The translations under genes were made by a program, and so were the position numbers. A stretch of 64,000 nucleotides of DNA from Veillonellaceae bacterium (lineage in GTDB: Bacteria; Bacillota; Negativicutes; Veillonellales; Dialisteraceae), in the NCBI GenBank assembly GCA_025992895.1, contig DAJPGA010000001.1, positions 2,115,001 to 2,179,000 of the forward strand, read 5' to 3'. Shown here piece by piece: positions 43,888 to 52,851 of this stretch; the stretch's first letter is position 1, and every line of letters starts with the position of its first letter. The notes beneath the pieces are model-generated. The model saw only the letters and a program-made list of their open reading frames with translations, was not told the origin of the DNA and made no database searches.

Positions 43888-44712
43888 TTACTTGATTCTC
43901 AGTGCTTCTTCTGCTGTGGAAGGCATATCCGGAGCCGGTGTATTGAACCATTTTTCATGGAGCTTGTTCAGCGTGCCGTCTTTCTTGAGCTTGGCGATGG
44001 CAGCATTCACTTCCTGCTGCAGTTCCTTATTGTCCTTGTTGAAGCCGAAAGCAAAGTACTGGACTTTGGAATCCGGAACATCGACGACGCGGAATGCGCC
44101 TTTGCCGTCGGTAGCTACGAAGTAATCGGCTGCCGGTTTATCCAGGATGCCTGCATTGGCGCCGCCGGCCTTGAGTTCCATGACGATATCGCTGGAATGA
44201 TCGAAGTTTCTTGTATTCATGCCCTTTTCAGCCGCATAGTAAGCAGCGGTCGTTCCGACCTGGACAGCGACTTCCTTTTCCTTCAGGAGGTCTTCGACAC
44301 TGTGGATGTCACTGTCTGCCTTGGTTACGATAGCAAGTTTTGTCGCATAGAAAGGAGCGGCAAAGAGGATCTTGTCTGCTCTTTCCTTCGTGGCGGTCAT
44401 GCCGGATGCCGTCATGTCCACTTCCTTGGACTGCAGGGCCGGGATCAGGCCGTCAAATGCCACGTTCTTGAATTCGACCTTCCTGTTCATGTCCTGAGCG
44501 ACAGCACGGACGACGTCGATTTCATACCCTGTATAATCCTTGCCGTCCTTGGATTTGAATTCAAACGGCACGTACGTTGCGTTCGTTGCTACCTTCAGCG
44601 GTTTCAGCCCTTCCGATGATGCCGCTTTCTTTTCACCGCCGCATCCGGCCATGATACCGGCTGCCATAGCGAGAGAAGCTGCGAGAATGATACCCTTTTT
44701 CCAGTTTTTCAT
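43888..44712 (-). CDS. Amino-acid ABC transporter substrate-binding lipoprotein
   Basis: A 274-residue periplasmic-binding-protein-like family 3 protein. The signal peptide ends in a lipobox (IMAGC, Cys near residue 24). The mature domain has VATNATYVPFEFKSKDGKDYTGYEIDVVRAVA and KEVDMTASGMTATKERADKILFAAPFY, typical of polar or basic amino-acid binders such as GlnH and ArtJ. The ATG at 44712 is seven bases after GGGG. No permease or ATPase gene adjoins it, so the partners must lie elsewhere. Confidence 0.9.
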   Translation of the reverse strand: MKNWKKGIILAASLAMAAGIMAGCGGEKKAASSEGLKPLKVATNATYVPFEFKSKDGKDYTGYEIDVVRAVAQDMNRKVEFKNVAFDGLIPALQSKEVDMTASGMTATKERADKILFAAPFYATKLAIVTKADSDIHSVEDLLKEKEVAVQVGTTAAYYAAEKGMNTRNFDHSSDIVMELKAGGANAGILDKPAADYFVATDGKGAFRVVDVPDSKVQYFAFGFNKDNKELQQEVNAAIAKLKKDGTLNKLHEKWFNTPAPDMPSTAEEALRIK

Positions 44713-44831
44713 ATTTTGCACCCCATTGCATACTACATAAATTTAATACCTATTATACAGTCAACTCCTGCATATGTCCATAGTTTTATTCATATATATG
44801 CATAAATATTATAAATTTTCGTATTTGCACT

Positions 44832-44876
44832 AAAAAAGACTGCGGAAAATGAATGATCATTTCCACAGTCTTTTTA
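44832..44876. terminator. Terminator after the MFS gene at 44880
   Basis: AAAAAGACTG.GGAAAATGA pairs with TCATTTCC.CAGTCTTTTT; symmetrical A- and T-tracts. Confidence 0.85.
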
Positions 44877-44879
44877 TCA

Positions 44880-46187
44880 TTAACGGATGACAGTGCCCTT
44901 GGTGTCCTTGACGAAGAGAAGGACATTGACAGCAGCCGCAAGGTATACGGCAGAGAGCAGGACGAAAGCGGTATTGAAGCCGTTTGTCTGTGCAATCGTG
45001 CCGATGATGACCGGAGCGAAGCCGCCTACGGCACGTCCGGTATTGAAGATGAAGTTCTGCGCGGTGGATCTGGCATCGGTCGTGTAGTTCTCAGAGAGAA
45101 GCGTGCCGTAGCCGGCCATCATGCCGTTGCAGAAGAAGCCGAGGAATGCGCCGCCGAAGAGGAGCGCAATCGGCGTGCCGAGGTTGACGTAGATGTACAC
45201 CATGGCAGCAGCGCATACGTAGAAGAGAAGGTACGGCTTCTTGCGTCCGAGACGGTCGCAGAGCCAGCCGAATACGAAGATGCCTGCAATCATGCCGATG
45301 ACGGTGACGATCATCCAGCCGGACATGGACTTGGTGGTCAGGCCGTGTTCCTTCAGAAGGATCATCGGAAGCCATACCATGATGCCGTAGTAGCCGAAGT
45401 TCTGTACGCTTGTCATGATAGTCAAGGCAATCGTCGTGATGGTCGTCTTCTTGTCAGCGAAGAGGTGCGCGAGCGGGAATTTCTTTGCTTCTGTCAGCTG
45501 TTCTTCTTCTTCAGCCGTCAGTTTCTCGCCTGCATCTTTTCTTGCCTGCAGCGCTTTCTTCATTTCCTTGCGTTTGACCCACATCGGCGGTTCTTTGATA
45601 CCGTGACGGGCCCATGCAGCAAGGAGTGCCGGAAGGACGCCTACGAGGAAGAGTCCTCTCCAGCCGTAGTCAGGAAGGACGACAGCAGCAAGGATAGCCG
45701 CAAGAACGGCACCTGCCTGCCAGCCCATCGCTACGCCGGCTGTGGCTCTGGCGCGCTTGGCTCCCGGCCATGTTTCTGATACGAGGGTCATGCCAATGCC
45801 ATATTCACCGCCAAGGCCGAGCCCTGCCAGGAAACGCAGGATATCCAGATGGACTGCGTTGTCCGCAAAGGCGCATGCGCCCGTGAATATGGAGAAAATA
45901 ATGATGGTGAGGGAGAAGGTGTGCACCCTGCCCCACCAGTCGGCAAAAATGCCGAAAATGTATCCGCCGAGGACTGTGCCTATCAGCGTATACGTGGCGA
46001 TCATGCCGCCTTCGCCAAGCGTCAGGCCGAATTCACTGACGATGGCCGCCATCGCAAAAGAAAGAATCAGAACGTCGAGCCCGTCCATGGCGTAACCGAT
46101 GATCGAGGCCCACATGATTTTCCAACGCTCTTTGCGAGTGACTCCTGTTTCCTCAAATTCCAATTCTTCAATTGTTTTCTGCGACAT
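44880..46187 (-). CDS. MFS transporter, aromatic-acid/sialate:H+ symporter-like
   Basis: A 435-residue 12-helix carrier. MFS loop motifs are present after helix 2 (GIFADWWGRVHTFS) and after helix 8 (GWLCDRLGRKKPYLL). GLGLGGEYGIGMTLVSE in helix 5 and the long charged central loop (RKDAGEKLTAEEEEQLTEAKK) fit the AAHS/NanT branch. The substrate is probably an organic acid or sugar acid. A GGGGGG site precedes the ATG at 46187; a longer frame upstream has no ribosome site. Single-gene unit with terminators on both sides. Confidence 0.85.
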   Translation of the reverse strand: MSQKTIEELEFEETGVTRKERWKIMWASIIGYAMDGLDVLILSFAMAAIVSEFGLTLGEGGMIATYTLIGTVLGGYIFGIFADWWGRVHTFSLTIIIFSIFTGACAFADNAVHLDILRFLAGLGLGGEYGIGMTLVSETWPGAKRARATAGVAMGWQAGAVLAAILAAVVLPDYGWRGLFLVGVLPALLAAWARHGIKEPPMWVKRKEMKKALQARKDAGEKLTAEEEEQLTEAKKFPLAHLFADKKTTITTIALTIMTSVQNFGYYGIMVWLPMILLKEHGLTTKSMSGWMIVTVIGMIAGIFVFGWLCDRLGRKKPYLLFYVCAAAMVYIYVNLGTPIALLFGGAFLGFFCNGMMAGYGTLLSENYTTDARSTAQNFIFNTGRAVGGFAPVIIGTIAQTNGFNTAFVLLSAVYLAAAVNVLLFVKDTKGTVIR

Positions 46188-46285
46188 AGTACCCCCCTGG
46201 TGTACAACAAAGAATCCGTAAGCCGAATTCTGCACAAATTGTCTTATTTTACAACAACTTTACCGTTTTGCAAAGGGGAAAAATA

Positions 46286-46318
46286 AAAAAGGCCGAAGAT
46301 TTTTCCCGGCCTTAATTT
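46286..46318. terminator. Terminator after yitT
   Basis: AAGGCCG pairs with CGGCCTT around AAGATTTTTCC, with A- and T-rich flanks. It lies 15 bases beyond the yitT stop. Confidence 0.75.
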
Positions 46319-46332
46319 TCTTTATTTCCTGT

Positions 46333-47199
46333 TCATTTTTGTACTTTCTTGCCGACAAGCCCGCCTTCGACTTCCTGCACGTCGAATACGGTGATGAAAG
46401 CGGCGGGGTCGATGTCTCTGACGACCTGCTTCAATTTCGTGACTTCCAGTCTGGAAATGACGCAGTAGAGGACGTCCTTGTCATCCTTCAGGAATCCGCC
46501 CTGTCCGTGGAGACGCGTCACGGCGCGGTGCATGTCGTGGACGATGGCATCGCTGACGTCGTCGTAGCATGTCGTGATGATGAAGATGCCCTTGGAGGAA
46601 TCAAGCCCTGTCGATACGGCATCGATCATGCGCGAGCAGATGAAGTAAGCGATGAGGGAATACATGGCGCTGTTCCAGCTGAAGACGAAGCCGGCGGCGC
46701 CCAGGATGAAGAAGTTGAAGAACATGACGATTTCGCCGACGGAGAATGACGACCGGCTGTCCATCCAGATCGCCACGATTTCCGTGCCATCCGTCGAGCC
46801 CCCGTTCTTGATGACAATGCCTACGCCGAGCCCTATGATGATCCCGCCAAAAATCGTCGACAGGAAGGGATCGTTCGTGGCCGGCATCATTTCCTCAAGC
46901 TTTGACGAGCAGAGGGAAAGGACGATGATGGCAAACATGGACGATGCCGCCAGTCTCGGCCCCAAGCTCCTGTAGCCCATGTAGAAGAAAGGGACGTTCA
47001 GAAGGACGATGAGCACACTGAAGGGAATCCCCGTCAGTGCCTGGATCAGAAGAGAAATACCTGTCACGCCGCCGTCGATGACGTGGTTCGGGATCAGGAA
47101 CAGGTTCAGCCCTGCCGAATAAATCGCAGCGCCGATCGTAAGACCTATGGCACGCCGGATCTGGCGTACTTTATCTATTCTTCTAAGTGCGTCTGTCAT
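46333..47199 (-). CDS. YitT family membrane protein (DUF161/DUF2179)
   Basis: A 288-residue protein with about six hydrophobic segments (residues 15-190; for example NHVIDGGVTGISLLIQALTGIPFSVLIVLLNVPFF) and a C-terminal soluble DUF2179 domain (about 210-280) ending in the pattern VVRDIDPAAFITVFDVQEVEGG. Function is unknown; such proteins are widespread in Firmicutes. AAGGAGGAAGC precedes the ATG. It follows tRNA-Ser on the same strand, with a terminator between. Confidence 0.9.
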   Translation of the reverse strand: MTDALRRIDKVRQIRRAIGLTIGAAIYSAGLNLFLIPNHVIDGGVTGISLLIQALTGIPFSVLIVLLNVPFFYMGYRSLGPRLAASSMFAIIVLSLCSSKLEEMMPATNDPFLSTIFGGIIIGLGVGIVIKNGGSTDGTEIVAIWMDSRSSFSVGEIVMFFNFFILGAAGFVFSWNSAMYSLIAYFICSRMIDAVSTGLDSSKGIFIITTCYDDVSDAIVHDMHRAVTRLHGQGGFLKDDKDVLYCVISRLEVTKLKQVVRDIDPAAFITVFDVQEVEGGLVGKKVQK

Positions 47200-47217
47200 G
47201 CTTCCTCCTTAGAAAAC

Positions 47218-47240
47218 AAAAAACCGCGGCTTGGCCGCGG
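47218..47240 (-). terminator. Terminator of tRNA-Ser
   Basis: CCGCGGCC AA GCCGCGG followed by T6 on the minus strand, 12 bases past the tRNA 3' end. Confidence 0.88.
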
Positions 47241-47251
47241 GTCATGTGCTG

Positions 47252-47341
47252 TGGCGGAAGGGATGGGATTCGAACCCATGAACCTCTCACGAAGTTAACG
47301 GTTTTCAAGACCGCCTCCTTCAACCGCTCGGACACCCTTCC
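47252..47341 (-). tRNA. tRNA-Ser (anticodon TGA)
   Basis: A 90-nt class II tRNA with encoded CCA. Acceptor GGAAGGG/CCCTTCC, discriminator G, anticodon stem CGGT/ACCG with loop CTTGAAA (anticodon TGA, reading UCN codons), a long variable arm, and T arm ATGGG-TTCGAAT-CCCAT are all well paired. Confidence 0.97.
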
Positions 47342-47351
47342 ATACCGTACT

Positions 47352-47380
47352 ATTATATTTTACATTCCTGAATCTGTCAA
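47352..47380 (-). promoter_or_regulatory. Promoter of tRNA-Ser
   Basis: Consensus TTGACA (47375-47380), exactly 17 bp, then consensus TATAAT (47352-47357) on the minus strand, about ten bases before the tRNA. Confidence 0.85.
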
Positions 47381-47403
47381 ATGCTTCAGGAAATTCCCCT
47401 CTT

Positions 47404-47433
47404 TTGTCAGCCAGATGACATGAATAGTATAAT
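47404..47433 (+). promoter_or_regulatory. Promoter of the moxR-DUF58-transglutaminase operon
   Basis: TTGTCA (47404-47409), an 18-bp spacer and TATAAT (47428-47433), about 55 bases before the moxR start. Confidence 0.6.
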
Positions 47434-47487
47434 AAATAAAATAGCATAATAGTCAATATTATACTAAAAAAACAGAGTGAGGTTCTT

Positions 47488-48429
47488 ATGGATACAAAAC
47501 AGAAGCTTGATGAAATTCTTTCCGAGACGGGAAAGGCTGTCCTGGGCAAACAGGAAGTCCTCTCCCGCATTTTGACTGCCATCCTGGCAGGAGGCCATAT
47601 CCTGATCGACGACATTCCGGGTGTCGGCAAGACGACGATTGCCGTCGCTTTCACGCATGCCCTGGGGCTCGACTACAAAAGGATGCAGTTCACCCCGGAC
47701 GTCCTTCCTTCGGATATCACGGGTTTTTCCATGTATGACAAGAATTCCGGCGGATTCCGCTACATGCCGGGAAGCGCCATGACGAATCTTTTCCTTGCCG
47801 ATGAAATCAACCGTGCATCGCCGAAGACACAGTCCGCGCTCCTGGAAGTCATGCAGGAAGGGAGGATCTCCGTCGACGGCAAGACGTACCCCGTCCCGCA
47901 GCCCTTCATCGTCATGGCGACGCAGAACCCCTACGGGTCCTCAGGCACGCAGGAACTTCCTGATTCCCAGACAGACCGCTTCATGATCCGCATCACAGTC
48001 GGCTATCCGTCCGCCAAGGATGAAATCGCCATCTTAAAGCATGAAAACATGGTAGCGGCATCGGAAGTCCATGCCATCATTTCCGCCGAAGAACTGATGG
48101 AAATGAGGAAGGAAGCAGCCGCTGTCCACGTCGAAGACTCGATCTACGGCTACATGGTCAATATCGCGAACGCCTCCCGCACGCATGCTGACGTCAGCCT
48201 TGGCATTTCACCCCGCGGCACGATGGCGCTTTCTTCCATGACCAAGGCGCATGCGCTGATGGAAGGAAGAGACTACGTCATTCCCGACGACGTCCTCTCG
48301 GTCGCTCCCTACACGCTGACGCACCGCCTGACACTGACAGGCGATGCCCGCTTTGCCGGAAAGACGCCCGGCTCGGTCTTAGCTTCCATCCTTTCCTCCG
48401 TGCCGCGCCCCTCTCTGAAGGAGGACTAA
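47488..48429 (+). CDS. MoxR-type AAA ATPase
   Basis: A 313-residue AAA+ protein. Walker A is PGVGKTT (about 47-53) and Walker B is LFLADEINRASPKTQ; sensor and arginine regions lie in ATQNPYGSSGTQELPDSQTDRF. MoxR proteins act as chaperones for partner complexes, and here the partners are encoded directly downstream (DUF58 and a transglutaminase-like protein). Stop and next start abut as TAAATG. GTGAGG precedes its ATG. Confidence 0.93.
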   Translation: MDTKQKLDEILSETGKAVLGKQEVLSRILTAILAGGHILIDDIPGVGKTTIAVAFTHALGLDYKRMQFTPDVLPSDITGFSMYDKNSGGFRYMPGSAMTNLFLADEINRASPKTQSALLEVMQEGRISVDGKTYPVPQPFIVMATQNPYGSSGTQELPDSQTDRFMIRITVGYPSAKDEIAILKHENMVAASEVHAIISAEELMEMRKEAAAVHVEDSIYGYMVNIANASRTHADVSLGISPRGTMALSSMTKAHALMEGRDYVIPDDVLSVAPYTLTHRLTLTGDARFAGKTPGSVLASILSSVPRPSLKED

Positions 48430-49443
48430 ATGCGGCGCTTCCCTTATATTTTCATCTGCATCGCGGCGATCTTTGTCATGACGATCTATGATCTGTATGC
48501 TGCCTTTCTCATGGCCGTCATGCTCATCCTTGCGCCCCTGCTTTCGATCCTTCCGATGTACTGGATCAGGAAACGGTTGAGACTTTCCGTCAAAGTGCCT
48601 GCCAGGCTCCTCAGGGGCCATCTGGCAGAAGCACAGCTGACGCTTGAAGGCCCGCTCCTTTCCCTCCTTTCGTCGCCGGAAGCGCTCCTCGGGACGGAAA
48701 CATCCGATGAGACAGTCCCCTTTGACGGCGGCATCCGCTTCATCTTCCGCCGCACGGCTTCCCACTGCGGACGCTTCGACATGGGCGAGGCTCATATCCG
48801 CTGGACCGATCCCTTCGGTTTCCATACATTTACCCTCAATGCAGGAAATGTCTCCATCATCGTCCTTCCGCTCAAGATGGGCGAATACAAGGCGACAATG
48901 AAGACGCTCCGCCTGATTGCAGGAAGCGATGAACCGGAACGGTTCGGTGCCACGCTTTACAAACCCGGCGACAATCCGCGCCTGATCAACTGGAAGGTAA
49001 CCGCCAGAACAGACGATGTCTATGTGCGTGACATGTATCCCGCCGAAGACACGAACCTGGTCCTTGCCGCTGATTATGCAAGAAAACCGGACGAACGCGA
49101 CCTCCTGTGCGACGCACTCTATTCCGCCGGCCTTGCCCTCTGCGCTTCGCGCATGAATTTCCTCTTCGCATGGAATGCAGGCACGGGCTCTATCATCACA
49201 CAGATGATCAGGAATCAGGAGGAATGGTCTGATGCCATCGCCTCCTTCCTGGCAGGCGGACAGAAAGACGCCCTGAAGACGGGCGGACTTTCTCCTTACA
49301 TTCCTATTCTTTATATGACGGATAATCCGGCGCCTTCTGTCTCCCCCTCCCTTCACCCTGTCATCTGGTGCACAAGGGATTCCAGGGAAGCGCAGCTTTC
49401 CGGAAAAGACGCGATCATGCGCGCGATGGGAGGCGGAACATGA
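48430..49443 (+). CDS. DUF58 domain protein
   Basis: A 337-residue protein with one or two N-terminal hydrophobic segments (FPYIFICIAAIFVMTIYDLYAA, FLMAVMLILAPLLSIL). The DUF58 signature is GDNPRLINWKVTARTDDVYVRDMYPAED near residue 180, a VWA-like region that usually follows a MoxR ATPase. Its stop overlaps the next start in ATGA, so the three genes are translated as a coupled set. Its biochemical role is unknown. Confidence 0.9.
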   Translation: MRRFPYIFICIAAIFVMTIYDLYAAFLMAVMLILAPLLSILPMYWIRKRLRLSVKVPARLLRGHLAEAQLTLEGPLLSLLSSPEALLGTETSDETVPFDGGIRFIFRRTASHCGRFDMGEAHIRWTDPFGFHTFTLNAGNVSIIVLPLKMGEYKATMKTLRLIAGSDEPERFGATLYKPGDNPRLINWKVTARTDDVYVRDMYPAEDTNLVLAADYARKPDERDLLCDALYSAGLALCASRMNFLFAWNAGTGSIITQMIRNQEEWSDAIASFLAGGQKDALKTGGLSPYIPILYMTDNPAPSVSPSLHPVIWCTRDSREAQLSGKDAIMRAMGGGT

Positions 49444-51785
49444 CAAGAAAGTACGTTACCATCTCCTTCATCTCCGCACTCGGTGCCTTCGGCCTGATCC
49501 ATTTGGTCTTTTCCCTCATCGGCTCCTACGGCTACCTCATGGGCATCATCGGCGCCTTCATCGTCTTTGCGCTTTCCGTCCTGACGATGGCAGCCGGCTT
49601 TCGAAGAAGAACCGCCATCCTCCTCATTTTCTTCATGACATTCCCGACAGCGCTTCTCCTCTCTTACGGGACGCTTTACCAGAGCGCGCTCTCGGCTTCG
49701 ATCCCCTTCATCCAGAATCTGAATGAAGCGTACAACCTTGACATGGAAGTGCCAAAGCTCCTCATCCGGTTCAGTCCGCTGCCGGCCAGGACCTTCCTTC
49801 TCATGGCAATTTCCTGGCTCTTCCTATACGGTTCGACCGCAAGGCTTGGACGCGTCATCGCGACCTTCCTCTCCCTTGCTGCCATCCTTTTCTCTTTCTA
49901 CTTCGGCTTCGAACCGCCGACGCTTTCCATTATCCTTCTGGGCGCTTATGCATTGACGACACCTGCGATGCTGGGAAACAAGGGCCAGGGCGATCCGGAA
50001 GTCGGCGCATTCCTTGCCGCCGTCATCCTGGGCGCTGTATTTTCCCTCGTCATCCCGCCTTCCCGTTATGAGCAGCCCCGTCTCCTTGCCCGCGCGCAGG
50101 ACACGATCCTCTCCATGACGGACCCCTATGATCCGATCTTCTACGCAGGCAATGCCTACACGGGCATGATGAAGGGAGCCGGCACCGGGAAACTGGGCGA
50201 TACGCCGGGCGTGCGCTACACGGGCCGCATCATTGCCGACATCGAATCGGCCGGCGCGACAAAACGCATGTACCTCAGGAGCTGGCATGGAAGTGTCTAT
50301 AAGGACAACCAGTGGAAGGAACTTCCGGCCGGTGACTATGACGACGTTCTCCATCTGTTTACAGGAAATCAGGGAGAATGGTACGACCAGGGCGCATGGC
50401 TCATGGAAGTTATTTCCAGAAGCCCTGCCCTTTCGCAGAGTCTTGAAAACTACCTGCCTGAAAGGGTGAAGGTACCGCTCCTCAAGAAGGACTTCGCTGT
50501 CGATGCTGTCTATGACAAGAGCCGCTACTTCCTGCTCCCGTATGATGCCAGCTTCGGCGCTCCGCTCTTCAATTACGACCGCGCGCCTGTCAGCCGCGAA
50601 GGAAAAGCCTACAGCACCTATGTCTGGGACTATCCGGAAGGCGCCGTCCTTTCCTTCTATGACAATGAACGGACAGGCGATGCCTACTTCAGGACATATG
50701 AAAACGGCGAAGCGCTTTACCGCAATTTCGTCTATGCACACTACCTGACCGTGCCGGACGAAGTGAAACCCGCCTTGAAACAGGTGGAAGGGCTGACGAA
50801 GGTCACGACGATGGCAGAAAAACGCTCCCGCGTCGAACAGATCCAGCGTTTCTTCGCCAAGAACTACAAGTACACGACGCACCCCGGAAAGACGCCGGAA
50901 GGCAAGGATTTCATCTCCTACTTCCTGACAGAGAGCCGCGAAGGCTACTGCACTTACTTTGCTTCCGCCGCTGTCATGATGCTCCGCGAATCAGGCATTC
51001 CTGCCCGCTACGTGTCCGGCCTTTCCGTTGACAAAGATGAAATCAACGGCGCTTCGCTTTCGCCGCAGGGCCTCCACAAGCTTGGCGTCAATGACCGCCA
51101 TGCCCACGCATGGGCAGAAGTCTACGTCGATGGCATCGGCTGGCGTCCCTGTGAAGTGACACCTGGCATCGAAGGCGCAGAGAACCCGTTCCCGAATCCG
51201 GAAGACAAGAAGAGAAACAATACAGGCGCCCCTGATGCACCGTCGGATCCGAAGGATTCCAAAGGAACGATGCCTGATAATAACGGGCAGAAGGATCAGC
51301 AGCAGCAAAAACAGCAGAGCCAGTCCCAGCCCCAGCCAAAAGCGCAGCCATCTCCCAAACAGGCCCAGCAGGTTTCTCCCCGCTCCTCCCTCCTTCCTGT
51401 CATCATTCCGATCGTCATTTTACTTCTTCTCCTTTCCCTCTATCCGATCATGAAGATGAGGAAGGTACCGAAGATCCTTGACCGCGCTGTGAAGGACAAG
51501 AAAGGCTTCAATGACCTTCTCGACTATATTTCCCGCCTCTCCCTCTGGGCAGGCATCCCGGAAAATGCATCGTATGATGAAATGAAGAAGCTTTCCCTCG
51601 ACCCAAGATTTGAAAACTTCGACCGGATGCTGGACATCCTCATCCATGCCCGCTTCTCTGGAAAACAGCTTTCCGAAGAAGAACGGATGGAAGTCACGGA
51701 CATTGTCCGCGCCGCCAGAATCCGCTGCCTTGAAAAGCTTTCCTTCTTCGAAAGAATCAAACTTCGCGTGAAAGGGATATTATAA
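49440..51785 (+). CDS. DUF3488/transglutaminase-like membrane protein (TgpA-like)
   Basis: A 781-residue protein. The N-terminal 200 residues hold about six transmembrane helices. A large extracytoplasmic domain follows with a transglutaminase-like core: Cys near 504 in SREGYCTYFASAAVMM and His near 555 in DRHAHAWAEVYVDGIGW, then PCEVTPG. A Gln/Pro-rich spacer (about 615-650), one more helix (SLLPVIIPIVILLLLLSLYPI) and a cytoplasmic C-terminal DUF4129-like tail end it. The trio moxR-DUF58-TgpA is widespread; cell-envelope peptide processing is the usual suggestion. It ends the operon before a terminator. Confidence 0.9.
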   Translation: MTRKYVTISFISALGAFGLIHLVFSLIGSYGYLMGIIGAFIVFALSVLTMAAGFRRRTAILLIFFMTFPTALLLSYGTLYQSALSASIPFIQNLNEAYNLDMEVPKLLIRFSPLPARTFLLMAISWLFLYGSTARLGRVIATFLSLAAILFSFYFGFEPPTLSIILLGAYALTTPAMLGNKGQGDPEVGAFLAAVILGAVFSLVIPPSRYEQPRLLARAQDTILSMTDPYDPIFYAGNAYTGMMKGAGTGKLGDTPGVRYTGRIIADIESAGATKRMYLRSWHGSVYKDNQWKELPAGDYDDVLHLFTGNQGEWYDQGAWLMEVISRSPALSQSLENYLPERVKVPLLKKDFAVDAVYDKSRYFLLPYDASFGAPLFNYDRAPVSREGKAYSTYVWDYPEGAVLSFYDNERTGDAYFRTYENGEALYRNFVYAHYLTVPDEVKPALKQVEGLTKVTTMAEKRSRVEQIQRFFAKNYKYTTHPGKTPEGKDFISYFLTESREGYCTYFASAAVMMLRESGIPARYVSGLSVDKDEINGASLSPQGLHKLGVNDRHAHAWAEVYVDGIGWRPCEVTPGIEGAENPFPNPEDKKRNNTGAPDAPSDPKDSKGTMPDNNGQKDQQQQKQQSQSQPQPKAQPSPKQAQQVSPRSSLLPVIIPIVILLLLLSLYPIMKMRKVPKILDRAVKDKKGFNDLLDYISRLSLWAGIPENASYDEMKKLSLDPRFENFDRMLDILIHARFSGKQLSEEERMEVTDIVRAARIRCLEKLSFFERIKLRVKGIL

Positions 51786-51798
51786 GGAGTAACGCAAT

Positions 51799-51838
51799 AA
51801 AAAAGATGTGTCACCGCAATGGGTGCACATCTTTTTTT
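51799..51838. terminator. Terminator between the transglutaminase operon and AEC genes
   Basis: AAAAAAGATGTG.CACC pairs with GGTG.CACATCTTTTTT, used by both convergent units. Confidence 0.88.
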
Positions 51839-51864
51839 AATGCTTATTCATTGAATCCCTATCC

Positions 51865-52839
51865 TTAGATCGGGAAGAGAAGTCTTGCCACGAAGATCGT
51901 TCCTGTCATGGTAATGCAGGAGAGAAATGTACTCATCATGACGAGCTCGGTCGCAAAGTCCTCGCAGTTCTGGAATTCGACGGCGTACAGGACGGAATTG
52001 ACGGCGGCCGGAACGGACGACATGATCAGGATCGTCTGATTGACGGCCTGCGAAAATTCGATGCCGAAGAAGCCCCATACGTGGATCAGGATGTATGCGG
52101 AAATCGGAGCAAAAATCAGGCGGATGCCGCTTCCGAGCCATGCGTCGATATCCCCGAAGGAGACCTTGCTCCTGTGGATCTGCATGCCAAGGGCAATCAT
52201 GACGATGGCGACAAGAGCCGAGGCACAGTTCTGGAGTACAGGCCAGAGGAAGGTCGCGCGCATATCAAAGCCGATGTACTTGATGAAGAAGACAAGGGCC
52301 AGCGTATAGACGACCGGCATGTGGAAGACGACGGAAAGGGCATCTCTCGGTGTCAGTCTCCCCTTGCCTGCCTGATACAGGCCGATCGTGTTGAGCGTCA
52401 TGTTCATTTCGACGAGCATCAGTGTAGCTGCTGCCAGCGCTTCAGCAAGGTAGGGCGTCTTGCCGTCAATGACGTAAGGCGCATTCGTGAAGACAAGAGC
52501 AATCAGCGCAATACCGATATTTCCGCTGTTGGAAAACATGGTGCCGTTCTTGAAAGCTTCTATTTTTGCCGGAGAGAAGCCGCGCAGCTTTCCGACGAAC
52601 CAGGCAAAAATGGCAATGACCACCATCTGGGCGCATGCCAGAAGGAATACGTTGAACATCGCCATATTGAATTTGGCGACATAAATGCTGTAGAAAATGA
52701 AGCATGGAAGGACGACGTAGAAGGTCAGCTTGGTGAGAGATGCGACGTTCATATTGAATTTCCTGTCCATGAGGTATCCGATTGCCACGAATACGAGAAG
52801 CGGAAGGATGTTGTCTGTAATGATCTGTAAGAATGCCAT
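51865..52839 (-). CDS. AEC family transporter, paralogue 1
   Basis: A 324-residue carrier with about ten hydrophobic helices in two five-helix halves. The start MAFLQIITDNILPLLVFVAIGYLMDRKF and LTFYVVLPCFIFYSIY are typical of AEC permeases, and the GNIGIALIALVFTNAPY segment matches the crossover region. Members carry malate, malonate (MdcF) or auxin-like acids. It follows its paralogue by 12 bases, and the pair probably arose by duplication. GAGGAGGG precedes the ATG. Confidence 0.87.
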   Translation of the reverse strand: MAFLQIITDNILPLLVFVAIGYLMDRKFNMNVASLTKLTFYVVLPCFIFYSIYVAKFNMAMFNVFLLACAQMVVIAIFAWFVGKLRGFSPAKIEAFKNGTMFSNSGNIGIALIALVFTNAPYVIDGKTPYLAEALAAATLMLVEMNMTLNTIGLYQAGKGRLTPRDALSVVFHMPVVYTLALVFFIKYIGFDMRATFLWPVLQNCASALVAIVMIALGMQIHRSKVSFGDIDAWLGSGIRLIFAPISAYILIHVWGFFGIEFSQAVNQTILIMSSVPAAVNSVLYAVEFQNCEDFATELVMMSTFLSCITMTGTIFVARLLFPI

Positions 52840-52851
52840 ATCGTTCCCTCC